Below are positions 1 to 9,351 of a DNA stretch of 64,000 nucleotides, in pieces. Below the pieces are notes generated by a model. It saw nothing but the letters and a program-made list of their open reading frames with translations, was not told the origin of the DNA and did no database searches. Position numbers and translations under genes: made by a program. Source of the DNA: Bradyrhizobium diazoefficiens USDA 110 (GTDB taxonomy: Bacteria; Pseudomonadota; Alphaproteobacteria; Rhizobiales; Xanthobacteraceae). The number at the start of each line of letters is the position of its first letter. Positions within the stretch are counted from its first letter, which is position 1. The stretch spans positions 5,380,001 to 5,444,000 of the forward strand of contig NC_004463.1 of assembly GCF_000011365.1 (NCBI RefSeq). The letters run 5' to 3'.

Positions 1-26
1 AAACTATGGACAAAAAAGTCGATCAT
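1..26 (-). CDS. rseP: start of probable RseP/MmpA site-2 zinc protease (partial)
   Basis: Only the first eight codons lie in the window (M-I-D-F-F-V-H-S), preceded on the minus strand by a GAGGGA ribosome-binding site six bases before the ATG. RseP is an inner-membrane metalloprotease that cleaves anti-sigma factors. The identification rests on position: in alphaproteobacteria rseP usually follows dxr in the uppS-cdsA-dxr order seen here. An N-terminus beginning MID followed by hydrophobic residues fits the family, but the catalytic HExxH motif lies outside the window, so the call is an inference from synteny. Confidence 0.5.
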
Positions 27-70
27 CGAATTCCCTCATCCAGCGCCGCAAGGCCCTGGCCCCGAACCAT

Positions 71-1294
71 CTAGGATGCCTTTAAGGCAATTTGAGGCAA
101 TAGGGCGGCAGCTCTATTTCGAGCAACATGGTCAACAGAGATTGCATCGTCGGCGGACGTCAGAGGCGTCTGGTTCCCGCCGCGGATCCAGTCCTCCAAC
201 GTCGCCTCCACCAGCCGGGCAATCGCGCCGAACCGGATCTTGCCGGCGATGAAGGCGGCGACCGCGACCTCGTTGGCGGCATTGTACACCGTGGTCGCCC
301 CCTTCCCGGTCCGGAGCGAATCGTAAGCCAGCCGTAGTCCGGGGAACCGCTCGAAATCGGGCGCCTCGAAGGTCAGCTGGCCGATCTTGGCCAGATCGAG
401 CTTGGCCGCCGGTCCCTTGATGCGGTCGGGCCAGCCGAGGCAGTGGGCGATCGGGGTGCGCATGTCGGGAGAGCCGAGCTGGGCCACGACCGAACGGTCG
501 GAGAACTCGACCATGCCGTGGATGATCGACTGCGGATGAACAAGAACGTCGATCTCGTCGGGCGAGAGCGCGAACAGATAGGAGGCCTCGATCACCTCGA
601 GCCCCTTGTTCATCATCGAGGCGGAATCGATCGTGATCTTCTGGCCCATGCTCCAGTTCGGATGCTTCAGCGCCTGGGCAAGCGTCGCCTGCTCGATGTC
701 GGCAGGTTTCCAGGTCCGGAACGGACCGCCGGATGCCGTGATGATGACACGGACCAGCTCGTCGCGATTACCGGAGCCGAGCGCCTGGAACAGCGCATTA
801 TGCTCGGAATCGGCTGGCAGGATGCAGGCGCCGGCCTTCGCCGCGCGCTGCATGAAGAAATCGCCGGCGCAGACGAGGCATTCCTTGTTGGCAAGCGCGA
901 CATGCGCGCCGCGATCGACCGCGGCGAGCGCCGGCTTCAGTCCGGCGGCGCCGCTCACGGCAGCCATCACCCAATCGGCCGGACGCGCGCCGGCCTCGAT
1001 CACCGCGCTTTCGCCGGCGCCGCATTCGGTGCTCGTGCCCGCAAGTGCAGCCTTGAGCTCGGCGAACTTGGAGGTGTCGGCGATCGCCACGAAGCGCGCC
1101 GAAAACTCCTTCGCGAGCTTCGCCAGCGCTTCGACATTGCCGTTCGCCGTCAGCGCCTCGACACGGTAGCGTTCGGGAGAGGCGCGCAGCAGATCCATCG
1201 TGCTGTCGCCGATCGAGCCGGTGGCACCGAGAACCGTGACGCTGCGGACGGCAGACGCCGCAGCCTTATTGTTACGCAATGGGACCGCGCTCAT
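71..1294 (-). CDS. dxr: 1-deoxy-D-xylulose 5-phosphate reductoisomerase
   Basis: Catalyses the NADPH-dependent conversion of DXP to 2-C-methyl-D-erythritol 4-phosphate, the committed step of the MEP isoprenoid pathway, in the cytoplasm. The 407-residue product has the NADPH-binding GATGSIG near residue 20, the DSEHNALFQ and TASGGPF segments of the substrate and metal site, and [11 protein letters not shown]. The reading frame stays open 40 codons further upstream, inside cdsA. I chose the ATG at 1294 because it follows a GGTGAGG ribosome-binding site and lies four bases after the cdsA stop, giving a normal family length. It is cotranscribed with uppS and cdsA, which use isoprenoid or lipid precursors. 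Confidence 0.96.
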   Translation of the reverse strand: MSAVPLRNNKAAASAVRSVTVLGATGSIGDSTMDLLRASPERYRVEALTANGNVEALAKLAKEFSARFVAIADTSKFAELKAALAGTSTECGAGESAVIEAGARPADWVMAAVSGAAGLKPALAAVDRGAHVALANKECLVCAGDFFMQRAAKAGACILPADSEHNALFQALGSGNRDELVRVIITASGGPFRTWKPADIEQATLAQALKHPNWSMGQKITIDSASMMNKGLEVIEASYLFALSPDEIDVLVHPQSIIHGMVEFSDRSVVAQLGSPDMRTPIAHCLGWPDRIKGPAAKLDLAKIGQLTFEAPDFERFPGLRLAYDSLRTGKGATTVYNAANEVAVAAFIAGKIRFGAIARLVEATLEDWIRGGNQTPLTSADDAISVDHVARNRAAALLPQIALKAS

Positions 1295-1298
1295 ATCC

Positions 1299-2141
1299 TC
1301 ACCAAACCACAAGACCGCTTCCGGCGCTATGCACACCATGGCGGAGAAAGCCGATAATCCATGCCGCCAGGATGGCGGCGACAAAACCGTCCAGACGGTC
1401 CAGTAGACCGCCATGGCCGGGAATTAAGTGACTGGAATCCTTGACACCGAAGCGCCGCTTCACCGCGGATTCGAAGAGATCGCCGAGCTGCGAGACCACC
1501 GACAGGACGGCGCTGACGAGCAGCAGTGGAACCGCCTTCCCGAGCCCGCAAGCCGCAAAGCCGGCAGCGACCGCAAGGCTGGCGGCAAAGCCGCCGAGCG
1601 CGCCGGCCCAGGTCTTCTTCGGGCTCACGCGCGGCCACAGCTTCGGTCCGCCAATGCCGCGGCCGGCGAAATAGCCGCCAATGTCGGTCACCCACACCAC
1701 GAGCAGCACGAACATCAGCGCGGCAAAGCCGTTCACGAGATCCTGCCGTACCAGGATCGAGGCCAGCAGCGCCGCCGATGCATAGGCGAATCCGGCGGCC
1801 GCCCAGACGAACTTGCCTCGCGCGATCAGCGTCACGATGGCCCCGCCAACGAGGCCGGTGACGATTGCGGTCTTGAGCGCGCCGAAGGCGACGCAGAAGC
1901 CCATGATGGCGAGGACGATCGTTCCGCACGCGGTCAGCGCAACGGACCCCGCGCCCACCACCATCAGCCATTCCGCGAACAGCCCGATCGACACCAGCGT
2001 GACGAGGAGCGCCCACAGCCAGCCGCCGGCATAAGCGAGCGCAATGGCAAGCGGCGCCAGCACCAGCGCTGCGAGGACCCGCATCACGAGATTGCTTGGG
2101 GCAGGCTTCGAGCCAGCCGGTACGGTCTCGGGTTCGCTCAC
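1299..2141 (-). CDS. cdsA: phosphatidate cytidylyltransferase (CDP-diglyceride synthase)
   Basis: Makes CDP-diacylglycerol from phosphatidate and CTP, the entry point to all bacterial phospholipids; an integral inner-membrane enzyme. The 280-residue product is strongly hydrophobic with about seven to eight membrane segments. Near the C-terminus it carries the family signature: S-A-V-K-R-R, then K-D-S-S, then [13 protein letters not shown]. Its ATG overlaps the uppS stop by four bases (ATGA), indicating translational coupling. Length and motif match full-length family members, and nothing looks disrupted. Confidence 0.95.
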   Translation of the reverse strand: MSEPETVPAGSKPAPSNLVMRVLAALVLAPLAIALAYAGGWLWALLVTLVSIGLFAEWLMVVGAGSVALTACGTIVLAIMGFCVAFGALKTAIVTGLVGGAIVTLIARGKFVWAAAGFAYASAALLASILVRQDLVNGFAALMFVLLVVWVTDIGGYFAGRGIGGPKLWPRVSPKKTWAGALGGFAASLAVAAGFAACGLGKAVPLLLVSAVLSVVSQLGDLFESAVKRRFGVKDSSHLIPGHGGLLDRLDGFVAAILAAWIIGFLRHGVHSAGSGLVVW

Positions 2142-2896
2142 GAGGCGGTTTTCGCGACCAGGCCGCCGAAACGGCGCTCGCGCCTGGCGAATTCGGCGAT
2201 CGCGCCTTCCAGCGCCGCCTTGTCGAAATCCGGCCAGTGGATCGGCACGAACACGAGCTCGCTATAGGCCGCCTGCCACATCAGGAAGTTGGACAGGCGC
2301 TGCTCGCCGCTGGTGCGGATGATGAGATCGGGATCGGGAATGTCGGGCGCATCGAGATGCGCCCCAAGCGTCTCGGCGTCGATCGTGGCAGGATCGCGCC
2401 TGCCCTCCGCGACCTCGCGCGCGAGCTTCTGTGCCGCCTTCGCGATCTCCTGCCGCGAGCCGTAGTTGAAGGCGACGACGAGCGTGAGACGCGAATTGTC
2501 GCGCGTCAGTTCCTCGGCCTCGTTGAGCAGCGCGCAGATGTCGCTCTCGAGCCCGTCGCGCTCGCCGATGATGCGGACCTTGACGCCGTCGCGATGCAGG
2601 CTCGCGAGATCGTTGCGGATGAACCGCCTGAGCAGGCCGAACAGATCGCCGATCTCGCTCGCCGGACGCGACCAGTTCTCCGACGAGAACGAGAAGATGG
2701 TGAGATAGCGGATGCCGAGCTCGTGCGAGGCGCGCACCACGCGGCGCAAGGCCTCCACGCCGCGGCGATGACCTTCGGCCCGCGGCAAACCGCGCGCGGC
2801 GGCCCAACGCCCGTTGCCATCCATGATGATGGCGACATGCGCAGGCGCGTCGGACCGATCGGGTCCTTCCGTTGCGGGCGCGGCGGCGTTGGACAT
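2138..2896 (-). CDS. uppS: isoprenyl transferase (undecaprenyl diphosphate synthase)
   Basis: A cis-prenyltransferase that condenses isopentenyl diphosphate with farnesyl diphosphate to give undecaprenyl diphosphate, the lipid carrier for cell-wall synthesis. The 252-residue protein has the catalytic [10 protein letters not shown] block near residue 24, the FSSENWSRP motif and the C-terminal [11 protein letters not shown] segment, all in family order. About 18 extra N-terminal residues precede the core, as is common in rhizobia. It lies 10 bp after frr and overlaps cdsA, so it is part of one operon. No damage is visible. Confidence 0.95.
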   Translation of the reverse strand: MSNAAAPATEGPDRSDAPAHVAIIMDGNGRWAAARGLPRAEGHRRGVEALRRVVRASHELGIRYLTIFSFSSENWSRPASEIGDLFGLLRRFIRNDLASLHRDGVKVRIIGERDGLESDICALLNEAEELTRDNSRLTLVVAFNYGSRQEIAKAAQKLAREVAEGRRDPATIDAETLGAHLDAPDIPDPDLIIRTSGEQRLSNFLMWQAAYSELVFVPIHWPDFDKAALEGAIAEFARRERRFGGLVAKTAS

Positions 2897-2906
2897 GACG
2901 GCAGCC

Positions 2907-3470
2907 TCAGACGGTGAGGATTTCTTTTTCCTTGGCGGCCAGCAGCTGGTCGATCTCGGCGATCGTGCCGTCGGTCACCTTCTGGACCTCGTCGGCATGA
3001 CGCTTCTGATCGTCCTCCGACATCTCGTGATTCTTCTCGAGCTTCTTCAGAACGTCGAGGCCGTCGCGGCGGACGTGACGCGCGGCGACCTTGGCGGCCT
3101 CCGCGTATTTGTGCGCGACCTTGACGAGCTCCTTGCGCCGCTCCTCGTTGAGCTCGGGGATGCGCAGGCGCAGCACCTGGCCCTCGGTCGCAGGCGACAG
3201 GCCGAGATTGGAATCGACGATCGCCTTCTCCACCGCCTTGACCATCGACTTGTCCCAGACCTGCACCGAGATCAGGCGCGGCTCGGGCACGCTGACGGTG
3301 GCGAGCTGGTTCAGCGGCATGTGGCTGCCATAGGCCTCGACCTGCACCGGATCGAGCATCGAGGCGGAGGCGCGGCCGGTGCGCAAGCCGCCAAGCTCGT
3401 GCTTGAGGGACTGGACGGCGCCTTGCATACGGCGCTTTACTTCGTTGAGGTCGAAATTTCCCGTGGGCAT
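2907..3470 (-). CDS. frr: ribosome recycling factor
   Basis: Works with EF-G to split the post-termination ribosome. The 187-residue product matches the family length (about 185) and shows the typical [21 protein letters not shown]-terminal helix and the [17 protein letters not shown] hinge region. I chose the ATG at 3470, which follows an AAGGAG ribosome-binding site by a normal spacing; a GTG three bases upstream is the alternative. It sits between pyrH and uppS, as in most alphaproteobacteria. Confidence 0.96.
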   Translation of the reverse strand: MPTGNFDLNEVKRRMQGAVQSLKHELGGLRTGRASASMLDPVQVEAYGSHMPLNQLATVSVPEPRLISVQVWDKSMVKAVEKAIVDSNLGLSPATEGQVLRLRIPELNEERRKELVKVAHKYAEAAKVAARHVRRDGLDVLKKLEKNHEMSEDDQKRHADEVQKVTDGTIAEIDQLLAAKEKEILTV

Positions 3471-3538
3471 CACGTTTCTCCTTCAAAATCCCGGCGACCT
3501 CACCGCGCCCCTCCCTTCAGGGCGCGCCAGATGAGCCG

Positions 3539-4255
3539 TCAGCCGGCGACGATGGTACCGTGGCCGATGCCACGCAGAATCGCACCGATCGACCCCGGCT
3601 CCGCGATCGAGAACACGATGATAGGCAGCGACGTCTCGCGGGCAAGCGCGAAGGCGGTCGCGTCCATCACCTTGTAGCCGCCCTCGATCGCCTGCGAATG
3701 CGTCAGCCGGTCGAACCGCGTGGCGGTCGGATCCTTCTTCGGGTCGGCCGAGTAGACCCCGTCGACATTGGTCGCCTTCAGGACCGCCTGTGCGCCGATC
3801 TCGGCGGCGCGCAGCACCGCGGTCGTATCGGTGGTGAAGAACGGATTGCCGGTTCCGCCGCCGAGCAGCACGATCCGGCCCTCGGCGAGGTATTTGTGCG
3901 CCGCAGTCCGGGTGAACAGCTCGGAAATCTCGGGCATGACGAAGGCCGACAGCGTGCGCGCCGGCGTGCCCTTGCGCTCGATCGCCGCTTCCAGCGCGAG
4001 ACAGTTCATCATGGTGGCGAGCATGCCCATGGTGTCGCCGGTCGGGCGCGAGACGCCGCGCGAGGACACCTCGACGCCGCGCACGATATTGCCGCCGCCG
4101 ATCACGACCGCAACCTCGGTGCCGAGATGGCGGGCGGCGATCAGATCGTCCGCAACCCGATCGACGGTCGGCTGATCGATGCCAAAACCCTGCTGTCCCG
4201 CGAGATATTCGCCGGACAGCTTGATCACGACGCGACGATAGACCGGATCAGTCAT
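3539..4255 (-). CDS. pyrH: uridylate kinase
   Basis: Phosphorylates UMP to UDP with ATP, an essential pyrimidine step; bacterial PyrH is a hexamer of the amino-acid-kinase fold. The 238-residue product begins [20 protein letters not shown], with the phosphate-binding KLSGE, a VIGGGNI glycine loop, and the later [13 protein letters not shown] and [11 protein letters not shown] segments. The frame is open 52 codons further upstream, but that stretch is low-complexity intergenic sequence; the ATG at 4255 gives the normal length and N-terminus. The order tsf-pyrH-frr is canonical. Confidence 0.96.
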   Translation of the reverse strand: MTDPVYRRVVIKLSGEYLAGQQGFGIDQPTVDRVADDLIAARHLGTEVAVVIGGGNIVRGVEVSSRGVSRPTGDTMGMLATMMNCLALEAAIERKGTPARTLSAFVMPEISELFTRTAAHKYLAEGRIVLLGGGTGNPFFTTDTTAVLRAAEIGAQAVLKATNVDGVYSADPKKDPTATRFDRLTHSQAIEGGYKVMDATAFALARETSLPIIVFSIAEPGSIGAILRGIGHGTIVAG

Positions 4256-4316
4256 GAGCACTTTTCCTTGTCCGGCCGCCGCTTCCGGCGGCACGCCGGA
4301 AGGAACGTTCCGGCGC

Positions 4317-5240
4317 TTACTTCTTGCCGCTGGCCGCAGCGACCTCGGCTGCGAAGTCGCTTTCCTGCTTCTCGATTCCCTCACCGAGAGCATAGCGCAC
4401 AAAGCCCGCAATCTTCACAGCGCCGCCGACCTTGCCTTCGGCTTCCTTCACCGCCTGCGCCACCGACTTGCCGGTGTCGTGGATGAAGGCCTGCTCGAGC
4501 AGACAGACTTCCTTGTAGTAGGTCTTGAGGCCGGACTCGACGATCTTCTCGATCACGTTCTCCGGCTTGCCCTGCTGGCGATATTTGTCGGCGAGCACGT
4601 CCTTCTCGCGCTTGACGACCGCCGGATCGAGGCCGGACGGATCGAGCGCCAGCGGGTTGGCGGCGGCGACATGCATCGCGATCTGGCGGCCGAGCGCGGC
4701 AAGCTCGTCGGCCTTGCCCGGCGATTCCAGCGCCACGATCACGCCCATCTTGCCGGCACCGTCGATGACCGCACCGTGGACGTAGTGCGACACCACGCCC
4801 TGGCTCACTTCGAGCGAAGCTGCGCGGCGCAGCGTCATGTTCTCGCCGATGGTTGCGATCGCGTCATTGATCGCGGTTTCGATCGTGACGTCGCCGACCT
4901 TGGCGGCCTTGATCTTCTCGACATCGGCGCCGACGTCGAACGCAACCTGGGCGATCATCTTGACCAGGCCCTGGAACTGGCCGTTGCGCGCAACGAAGTC
5001 GGTCTCGGAGTTGACCTCGACCACGACGCCCTTGGTGCCCTTGGTGAGCGCGCCGATGAGGCCCTCGGCCGCGACGCGGCCCGACTTCTTGGCGGCCTTC
5101 GAAAGGCCCTTCTTGCGCAGCCAATCCTGCGCCGCTTCCATGTTGCCGTCGTTTTCGGTCAGTGCGGCCTTGCAGTCCATCATGCCCGCGCCGGTCGACT
5201 CGCGCAGGTCCTTGACCATCGCAGCTGTGATCGTTGCCAT
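4317..5240 (-). CDS. tsf: elongation factor Ts
   Basis: Nucleotide exchange factor for EF-Tu. The 307-residue protein opens with the UBA-like region containing [18 protein letters not shown], followed by the conserved [12 protein letters not shown] block that contacts EF-Tu. The length is normal. It follows rpsB after a 133-bp gap that holds two hairpins (see 5241-5373) and precedes pyrH by about 60 bp. The pair rpsB-tsf is cotranscribed in nearly all bacteria. Confidence 0.97.
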   Translation of the reverse strand: MATITAAMVKDLRESTGAGMMDCKAALTENDGNMEAAQDWLRKKGLSKAAKKSGRVAAEGLIGALTKGTKGVVVEVNSETDFVARNGQFQGLVKMIAQVAFDVGADVEKIKAAKVGDVTIETAINDAIATIGENMTLRRAASLEVSQGVVSHYVHGAVIDGAGKMGVIVALESPGKADELAALGRQIAMHVAAANPLALDPSGLDPAVVKREKDVLADKYRQQGKPENVIEKIVESGLKTYYKEVCLLEQAFIHDTGKSVAQAVKEAEGKVGGAVKIAGFVRYALGEGIEKQESDFAAEVAAASGKK

Positions 5241-5373
5241 CGTTGAATATCCTTTGTGCCTGCCGGTTTGCCGCGGCGTGGCATCAAATTGCCCCGCCGC
5301 GGTCCATCTCAGGAATTCGCGTCAACTGAAATGGTGGCCGGAGTCTATCCGGCCAACCCATCACTCTTTTTGA
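5241..5373 (-). other. rpsB-tsf intergenic region with two hairpins
   Basis: Two inverted repeats are visible. The first (5335-5355) pairs TGGCCGGA with TCCGGCCA around a 5-nt loop, about 20 nt after the rpsB stop. The second (5271-5302) pairs CCGCGGC with GCCGCGG, plus an inner GGCA/TGCC. Neither is followed by a clear U-run on the minus strand. They may be partial terminators or processing sites that set the S2:EF-Ts ratio; that role is inferred from location only. Confidence 0.5.
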
Positions 5374-6369
5374 CTATTCCGCTTCCGCGGTCAGCGCCTT
5401 GGCCTTGGCCACCCAGGCATCCGCACGGCTCGGCAGACCGACTTCTTCGCCGATCGTGTGCGCGGTGTCGTGATCGAGCTCGGCGAGCTGCCAGAAGTGG
5501 AAGATGCCGAGGTCGTTGAACTTCTTCTCGATCGCGCCCGACACGCCCGGGAGCTTCTTGAGGTCGTCGGCGGTGCCGCGGGGACCAGCAAGGCCCTGGA
5601 AGCCGCTTGAGGAGGCCGCCGGCAGCTCTTCGGCGAGCGGACGGGCCGAAGCACCGATGTCGATGCCCGAATCGCCCTGGGCGCGCGAGATGCCGTCGAT
5701 CGCCGCACGCGCGATCAGGTCGCAATAGAGCGAGATCGCGCGGCCGGCGTCGTCATTGCCCGGCACCACATAGGTGATGCCCTTCGGGTCCGAATTGGTG
5801 TCGACGATCGCGGCGACCGGGATGTTGAGGCGCTGGGCCTCCTGGATCGCGATGTCTTCCTTGTTGGTGTCGATCACGAAGATCAGGTCGGGCAGACCGC
5901 CCATGTCCTTGATGCCGCCGAGCGAGCGGTCGAGCTTGTCGCGCTCGCGCTGAAGCGTCAGGCGCTCCTTCTTCGTGTACGAATTGGCTTCGCCGCCCGC
6001 GAGCACGTCGTCGAGGTGACGCAGGCGCTTGATCGAAGCCGAGATCGTCTTCCAGTTGGTCAGCGTGCCGCCGAGCCAGCGCGAGTTGACGAAATACTGC
6101 GCGCAGCGCTTGGCCGCGTCCGCAACGCCGTCCTGTGCCTGGCGCTTGGTGCCGACGAACAGGATGCGGCCGCCCTTCGCAACCGTGTCGCTGACGGCCT
6201 GGAGGGCGTGGTGCAGCATCGGCACGGTCTGGGCGAGGTCGACGATGTGGATGTTGTTACGGGTGCCGAAAATGAACGGAGCCATTTTCGGATTCCAGCG
6301 GTGAGACTGGTGACCAAAGTGCACGCCAGCTTCCAAAAGCTGACGCATGGTGAAGTCGGGTAGCGCCAT
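5374..6369 (-). CDS. rpsB: 30S ribosomal protein S2 with C-terminal extension
   Basis: Structural protein of the small subunit. The 331-residue product starts [20 protein letters not shown], the conserved S2 N-terminus, and continues with [20 protein letters not shown] and the [14 protein letters not shown] block. It is about 90 residues longer than E. coli S2. The extra tail (from about residue 268) contains [19 protein letters not shown], which looks like a helix-hairpin-helix motif, and then a helical end. The ATG at 6369 is chosen over an upstream in-frame ATG because only it gives the family N-terminus. It is the first gene of the block and has its own promoter. Confidence 0.96.
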   Translation of the reverse strand: MALPDFTMRQLLEAGVHFGHQSHRWNPKMAPFIFGTRNNIHIVDLAQTVPMLHHALQAVSDTVAKGGRILFVGTKRQAQDGVADAAKRCAQYFVNSRWLGGTLTNWKTISASIKRLRHLDDVLAGGEANSYTKKERLTLQRERDKLDRSLGGIKDMGGLPDLIFVIDTNKEDIAIQEAQRLNIPVAAIVDTNSDPKGITYVVPGNDDAGRAISLYCDLIARAAIDGISRAQGDSGIDIGASARPLAEELPAASSSGFQGLAGPRGTADDLKKLPGVSGAIEKKFNDLGIFHFWQLAELDHDTAHTIGEEVGLPSRADAWVAKAKALTAEAE

Positions 6370-6476
6370 TGTTATAATTCTCCGGTTGGTTCCTCCGGAA
6401 GCGTGTGAGCAAAACGGAGCGTTGCGCCCCGGCTGCCACCGGACGGCCTTGTGAGCCATGCTTCCGTGTGAGATGG

Positions 6477-6510
6477 CGCGCTATATAGCGCGATTTCGGC
6501 CAGAAGCAAG
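6477..6510 (-). promoter_or_regulatory. probable sigma-70-type promoter of rpsB
   Basis: On the minus strand a CTTGCT -35 and a CTATAT -10 lie 16 bp apart, close to the rhizobial consensus CTTGAC-N17-CTATAT. The -10 sits in a 16-bp palindrome, CGCGCTATATAGCGCG (6477-6492). This predicts a leader of about 105 nt before rpsB. The promoter begins just after the upstream gene's terminator, so rpsB transcription is insulated. Confidence 0.65.
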
Positions 6511-6553
6511 GAAATAAGGGCCATTCGCGGGCGGTTTCGCCCGCGAATGGCCC
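6510..6553 (-). terminator. intrinsic terminator of the caspase-like gene
   Basis: A perfect 16-bp stem (6518-6533 with 6538-6553) closes a GTTT loop. Read on the minus strand it is followed by TTATTTCCTT. It lies about 50 nt after the stop of the caspase-fold gene and just before the rpsB promoter. Confidence 0.85.
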
Positions 6554-6601
6554 CCCTTCCGTAAAGACCGCGCCAGGCTCTGGCGCTGGACTAGCGCTTG
6601 C

Positions 6602-9109
6602 CTAGCACTTGGGCTGGTTCGGCGGGCACTTCTTGGCCGCCGGCGGCGGGGCCGCTGGGCGGGGCGGAGGTGCAGCCGGACGCGGCGGAGGTGCAACGGC
6701 CACCCGAGGCGGCGGCGGGGGCGCCGGCCGGGCTACTGGCGGGGGCGGCGCGGGCCGAGCCATTGGCGGGGGCGCCGGACGCGCCACTGCCACCGGCGGA
6801 GCGGGGCGTGGCGGCGGAGGTGCAGCCATCCGTGGCGGCGGCGCCGACACGCGCGGCGGAGGTGGCGGCGTGGGCCGCGCCACGGCCTGGGGCCGCGGGG
6901 GCGGTGCTGCTGGCTTGGCCGCCTGCGGCGGGGCCGGCGGGTGAGCCTGCGGCCTGATCGGCTCGTGCACTGCTGACGGAGGCGGCACGACCGGTTTTCC
7001 CGCGGCAGCAGGCGGCGGGCCGGCCGGCTCACGGGTTGCGGACTTGGCACGGTCGGCAGGCCCGGCCCCGGGCGGGGTCTGCGCGACTGGGGGCTTGGGC
7101 GGTTGGCCGGGCACAACGGCCGGATTTGTCGTGGTGGGCGCACCGGTGGTCGGAGCGGCGGCCGTTGGCGCACCAAGATGGGGCGGCGGCGTTGTGCCGG
7201 GCGCAGCCGTGGTCGGCGCCCCCGGATGCGTCGGCAGGGTCGTGCCGGGTGCAGTTGCCGTCGACGGCAAGGGCTTTCCGCCCGGCAGAGTCCCTGCTGC
7301 CCCTGCCGGCGGCGCCGGCGGCCCACCATGGGAGCCCGGAACCGGCAGCGTGTTGGCGGCAGGCAACCTGGTCTGCGGCGCGACGTTCGGTGCTGTACCT
7401 GGGAGGCCACCAGGTAGCGCACTTGGTCGCGCATTTGGCGCGACATTGGCCGGCGTCCCGGGAGGTATCCCGGGCCTCGCCGTCGGCTGGACCGTCGCGC
7501 TCAGCGGCATCGGCGCCTTGCCCTGCTGGATCAGAGCCGCGCGCTGCGTAGCGGCTTGCGGCAACATCGGTGCTACCGGGTTGGCGCGGCCGGCAATCGC
7601 CGGCGTCAGATTGCCAGGCCCGGTCCCTCCTCCTCCCCCACCCGCCGGCGGCGGGGCGGGAGGCCGGTTGATCACGGTGTTGATGACCGTGGTGTTATGG
7701 ATGTTGTTGAAGATGATGTTGTTCGGCGGCGGCGCGACATAGACCGGCGGCCTGACGAACACCGGGATCGGCACGAACATCGGCTGCGGCAACACGAACA
7801 GGCCGACCACAGGCAGCGGCGGCTCGAGCACGACGAAATCCGACGGCGGCGGCGGCAGATAGTAGACCGGCGGCGGTGGTGGCGGCGCGAAGCCAAAATC
7901 GGGATCGCTGAAGTACAGCACGGGACGGTCGACATAGACCACCTCCTCCGGCGGCGGCGGCGGCACGTCATAGTCGATCATCGCGAAGCTCGGCGGCGGC
8001 TCGGCCGGCGCGGTGAGGATCGCGAGGCGACGGCGCGCATCGCCTGCATGCGGCCCGCGCGGATAGCGGCGCAGATACGACCAATAGGCTTCCGGCGTGT
8101 CGGTGCGATAAGTCCGCCGCCAGGTGATCGCCTCGCGGCGCGCCGCAACGATCGCCATCACGCGCTTGGACATCGGATCGGTCGGATAGGCCGCGAGAAA
8201 TTCCTCATAGGCCGGCAGCGTGTCGCGCTCCAGCGCGGCGGCGTAGGCGTCTTGCACACCGAGATCGCGGATCGGCTTGTTGCGGATCGCGGCGACCTGG
8301 GCGGCCGAGGCCTCCGGCGGCGGCGCGTCGGGCCCGCGATCGAAGAATGAGAATGGCGCCGATATCTTCTGCTCGTTCCAGGGTACCTGCGCGCCCTTGG
8401 AGGCCTCGTTGACACGCAGGCGGACGCGATCGAACACGTCAGGCAGCGGCAGGCCGCCGGTGCGGATCATCTCCGCCAGCGACTGCGCATAGATGCCGTA
8501 GGGCCCCGGCTCCTCCGGCGCCACCGTGCCGGGCGCGGCATTGAAGGCGATCAGCATGTTCTGATCGGGCTCGACCAGCGCCAGCCCGCTCGCGATCGGC
8601 TGGCCGCCCTCGATGAAGGGCTGCGCCCGCGCCGCGTCGAGCACCACGATGTTGGCCTTGAGCGGAATCGCCGCAAGCTGGCGCGCATAGTCGCTGATGC
8701 GCAGGGCCTCGGTCGGGATGTCGGTGTCGCGGGTGATGTTGGAATCGACCGGGATGAAATAGTTCTCGCCGGCAAGCTGCACGCCGTAGCCGGCGAGATA
8801 GACCATCGCGACGGTGCCGGGGCCGGAGGCCTGCGCCTTCTGGATGAAATCGCGAAAGCTCTTGCGCAGCGTGTCGCCGTCGAGATCGCGCGCGCCGACG
8901 ACGTCGAAGCCCGCCGCCTGCAGCGTCTGCGCGATCAGGCCGGCATCGTTCGCGGTCGTCGCCAGCGGCGACTTGGCATAGGCGCCGTTGCCGACCACGA
9001 GCGCGATTCGCTTTTCCTGCTGCTGCGCGCGCGCCGGCTCCAGCGCCCCCGCGGCAAGGAACAAGATCGGCAAGAGGAAACAGAGGAAGGCCTTGTGGGT
9101 CCCACGCAT
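6602..9109 (-). CDS. secreted caspase-fold (C14-like) protein lacking the catalytic dyad, with proline-rich tail
   Basis: An 835-residue exported protein. Residues 1-29 are a signal peptide (hydrophobic core, cleavage near ARAQ). Residues 34-255 form a caspase/metacaspase-like domain, beginning KRIALVVGNGAYA. Where active orthocaspases have a YAGHG motif this protein has LAGYGVQ, so Tyr108 replaces the catalytic His; where they have LDACR it has LDAAR, so Ala160 replaces the catalytic Cys. A tetratricopeptide-like stretch with repeated RRYPRG-type turns follows to about residue 400. The last 400 residues are extremely rich in Pro, Ala and Gly and end in K-K-C-P-P-N-Q-P-K-C. The ATG at 9109 gives a clean signal peptide; a longer frame upstream does not. 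Probably a periplasmic or surface scaffold rather than a protease; the substrate or partner is unknown. Confidence 0.85.
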   Translation of the reverse strand: MRGTHKAFLCFLLPILFLAAGALEPARAQQQEKRIALVVGNGAYAKSPLATTANDAGLIAQTLQAAGFDVVGARDLDGDTLRKSFRDFIQKAQASGPGTVAMVYLAGYGVQLAGENYFIPVDSNITRDTDIPTEALRISDYARQLAAIPLKANIVVLDAARAQPFIEGGQPIASGLALVEPDQNMLIAFNAAPGTVAPEEPGPYGIYAQSLAEMIRTGGLPLPDVFDRVRLRVNEASKGAQVPWNEQKISAPFSFFDRGPDAPPPEASAAQVAAIRNKPIRDLGVQDAYAAALERDTLPAYEEFLAAYPTDPMSKRVMAIVAARREAITWRRTYRTDTPEAYWSYLRRYPRGPHAGDARRRLAILTAPAEPPPSFAMIDYDVPPPPPEEVVYVDRPVLYFSDPDFGFAPPPPPPVYYLPPPPSDFVVLEPPLPVVGLFVLPQPMFVPIPVFVRPPVYVAPPPNNIIFNNIHNTTVINTVINRPPAPPPAGGGGGGTGPGNLTPAIAGRANPVAPMLPQAATQRAALIQQGKAPMPLSATVQPTARPGIPPGTPANVAPNARPSALPGGLPGTAPNVAPQTRLPAANTLPVPGSHGGPPAPPAGAAGTLPGGKPLPSTATAPGTTLPTHPGAPTTAAPGTTPPPHLGAPTAAAPTTGAPTTTNPAVVPGQPPKPPVAQTPPGAGPADRAKSATREPAGPPPAAAGKPVVPPPSAVHEPIRPQAHPPAPPQAAKPAAPPPRPQAVARPTPPPPPRVSAPPPRMAAPPPPRPAPPVAVARPAPPPMARPAPPPPVARPAPPPPPRVAVAPPPRPAAPPPRPAAPPPAAKKCPPNQPKC

Positions 9110-9351
9110 GGCTTGCTTGCCCGCTTTGTTGTTGAGCTGCCAACACGCATCAGACGCGCGGCTGGCTGAATGGCACTTGAACGAAAGGCCCGGATTGAGG
9201 CGGCGGCATGACGCAGGCCGCCGCCGAAAGGCGCCTGTCGTCCAGGCGCCTTTCGTCAGGCCCACGTCAGCTTCTCGACCGCCCGGCAACCGCGTTGCGG
9301 CAGTCTTGCTCAGCCTTGCGCGATCGGTCCTGCTCGCTCAGCCTGGCGCGA

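Noticed and set aside
6609..7742. glycine-rich plus-strand frames resembling PE-PGRS-type proteins
   Set aside because: They are the complement of the proline codon tracts in the caspase-fold gene; no ribosome-binding site or independent features.
9226..9254. 12-bp inverted repeat after carbonic anhydrase copy 1 as a terminator
   Set aside because: A stem GAAAGGCGCCTG/CAGGCGCCTTTC exists, but neither strand has a T-run, so termination is not supported.
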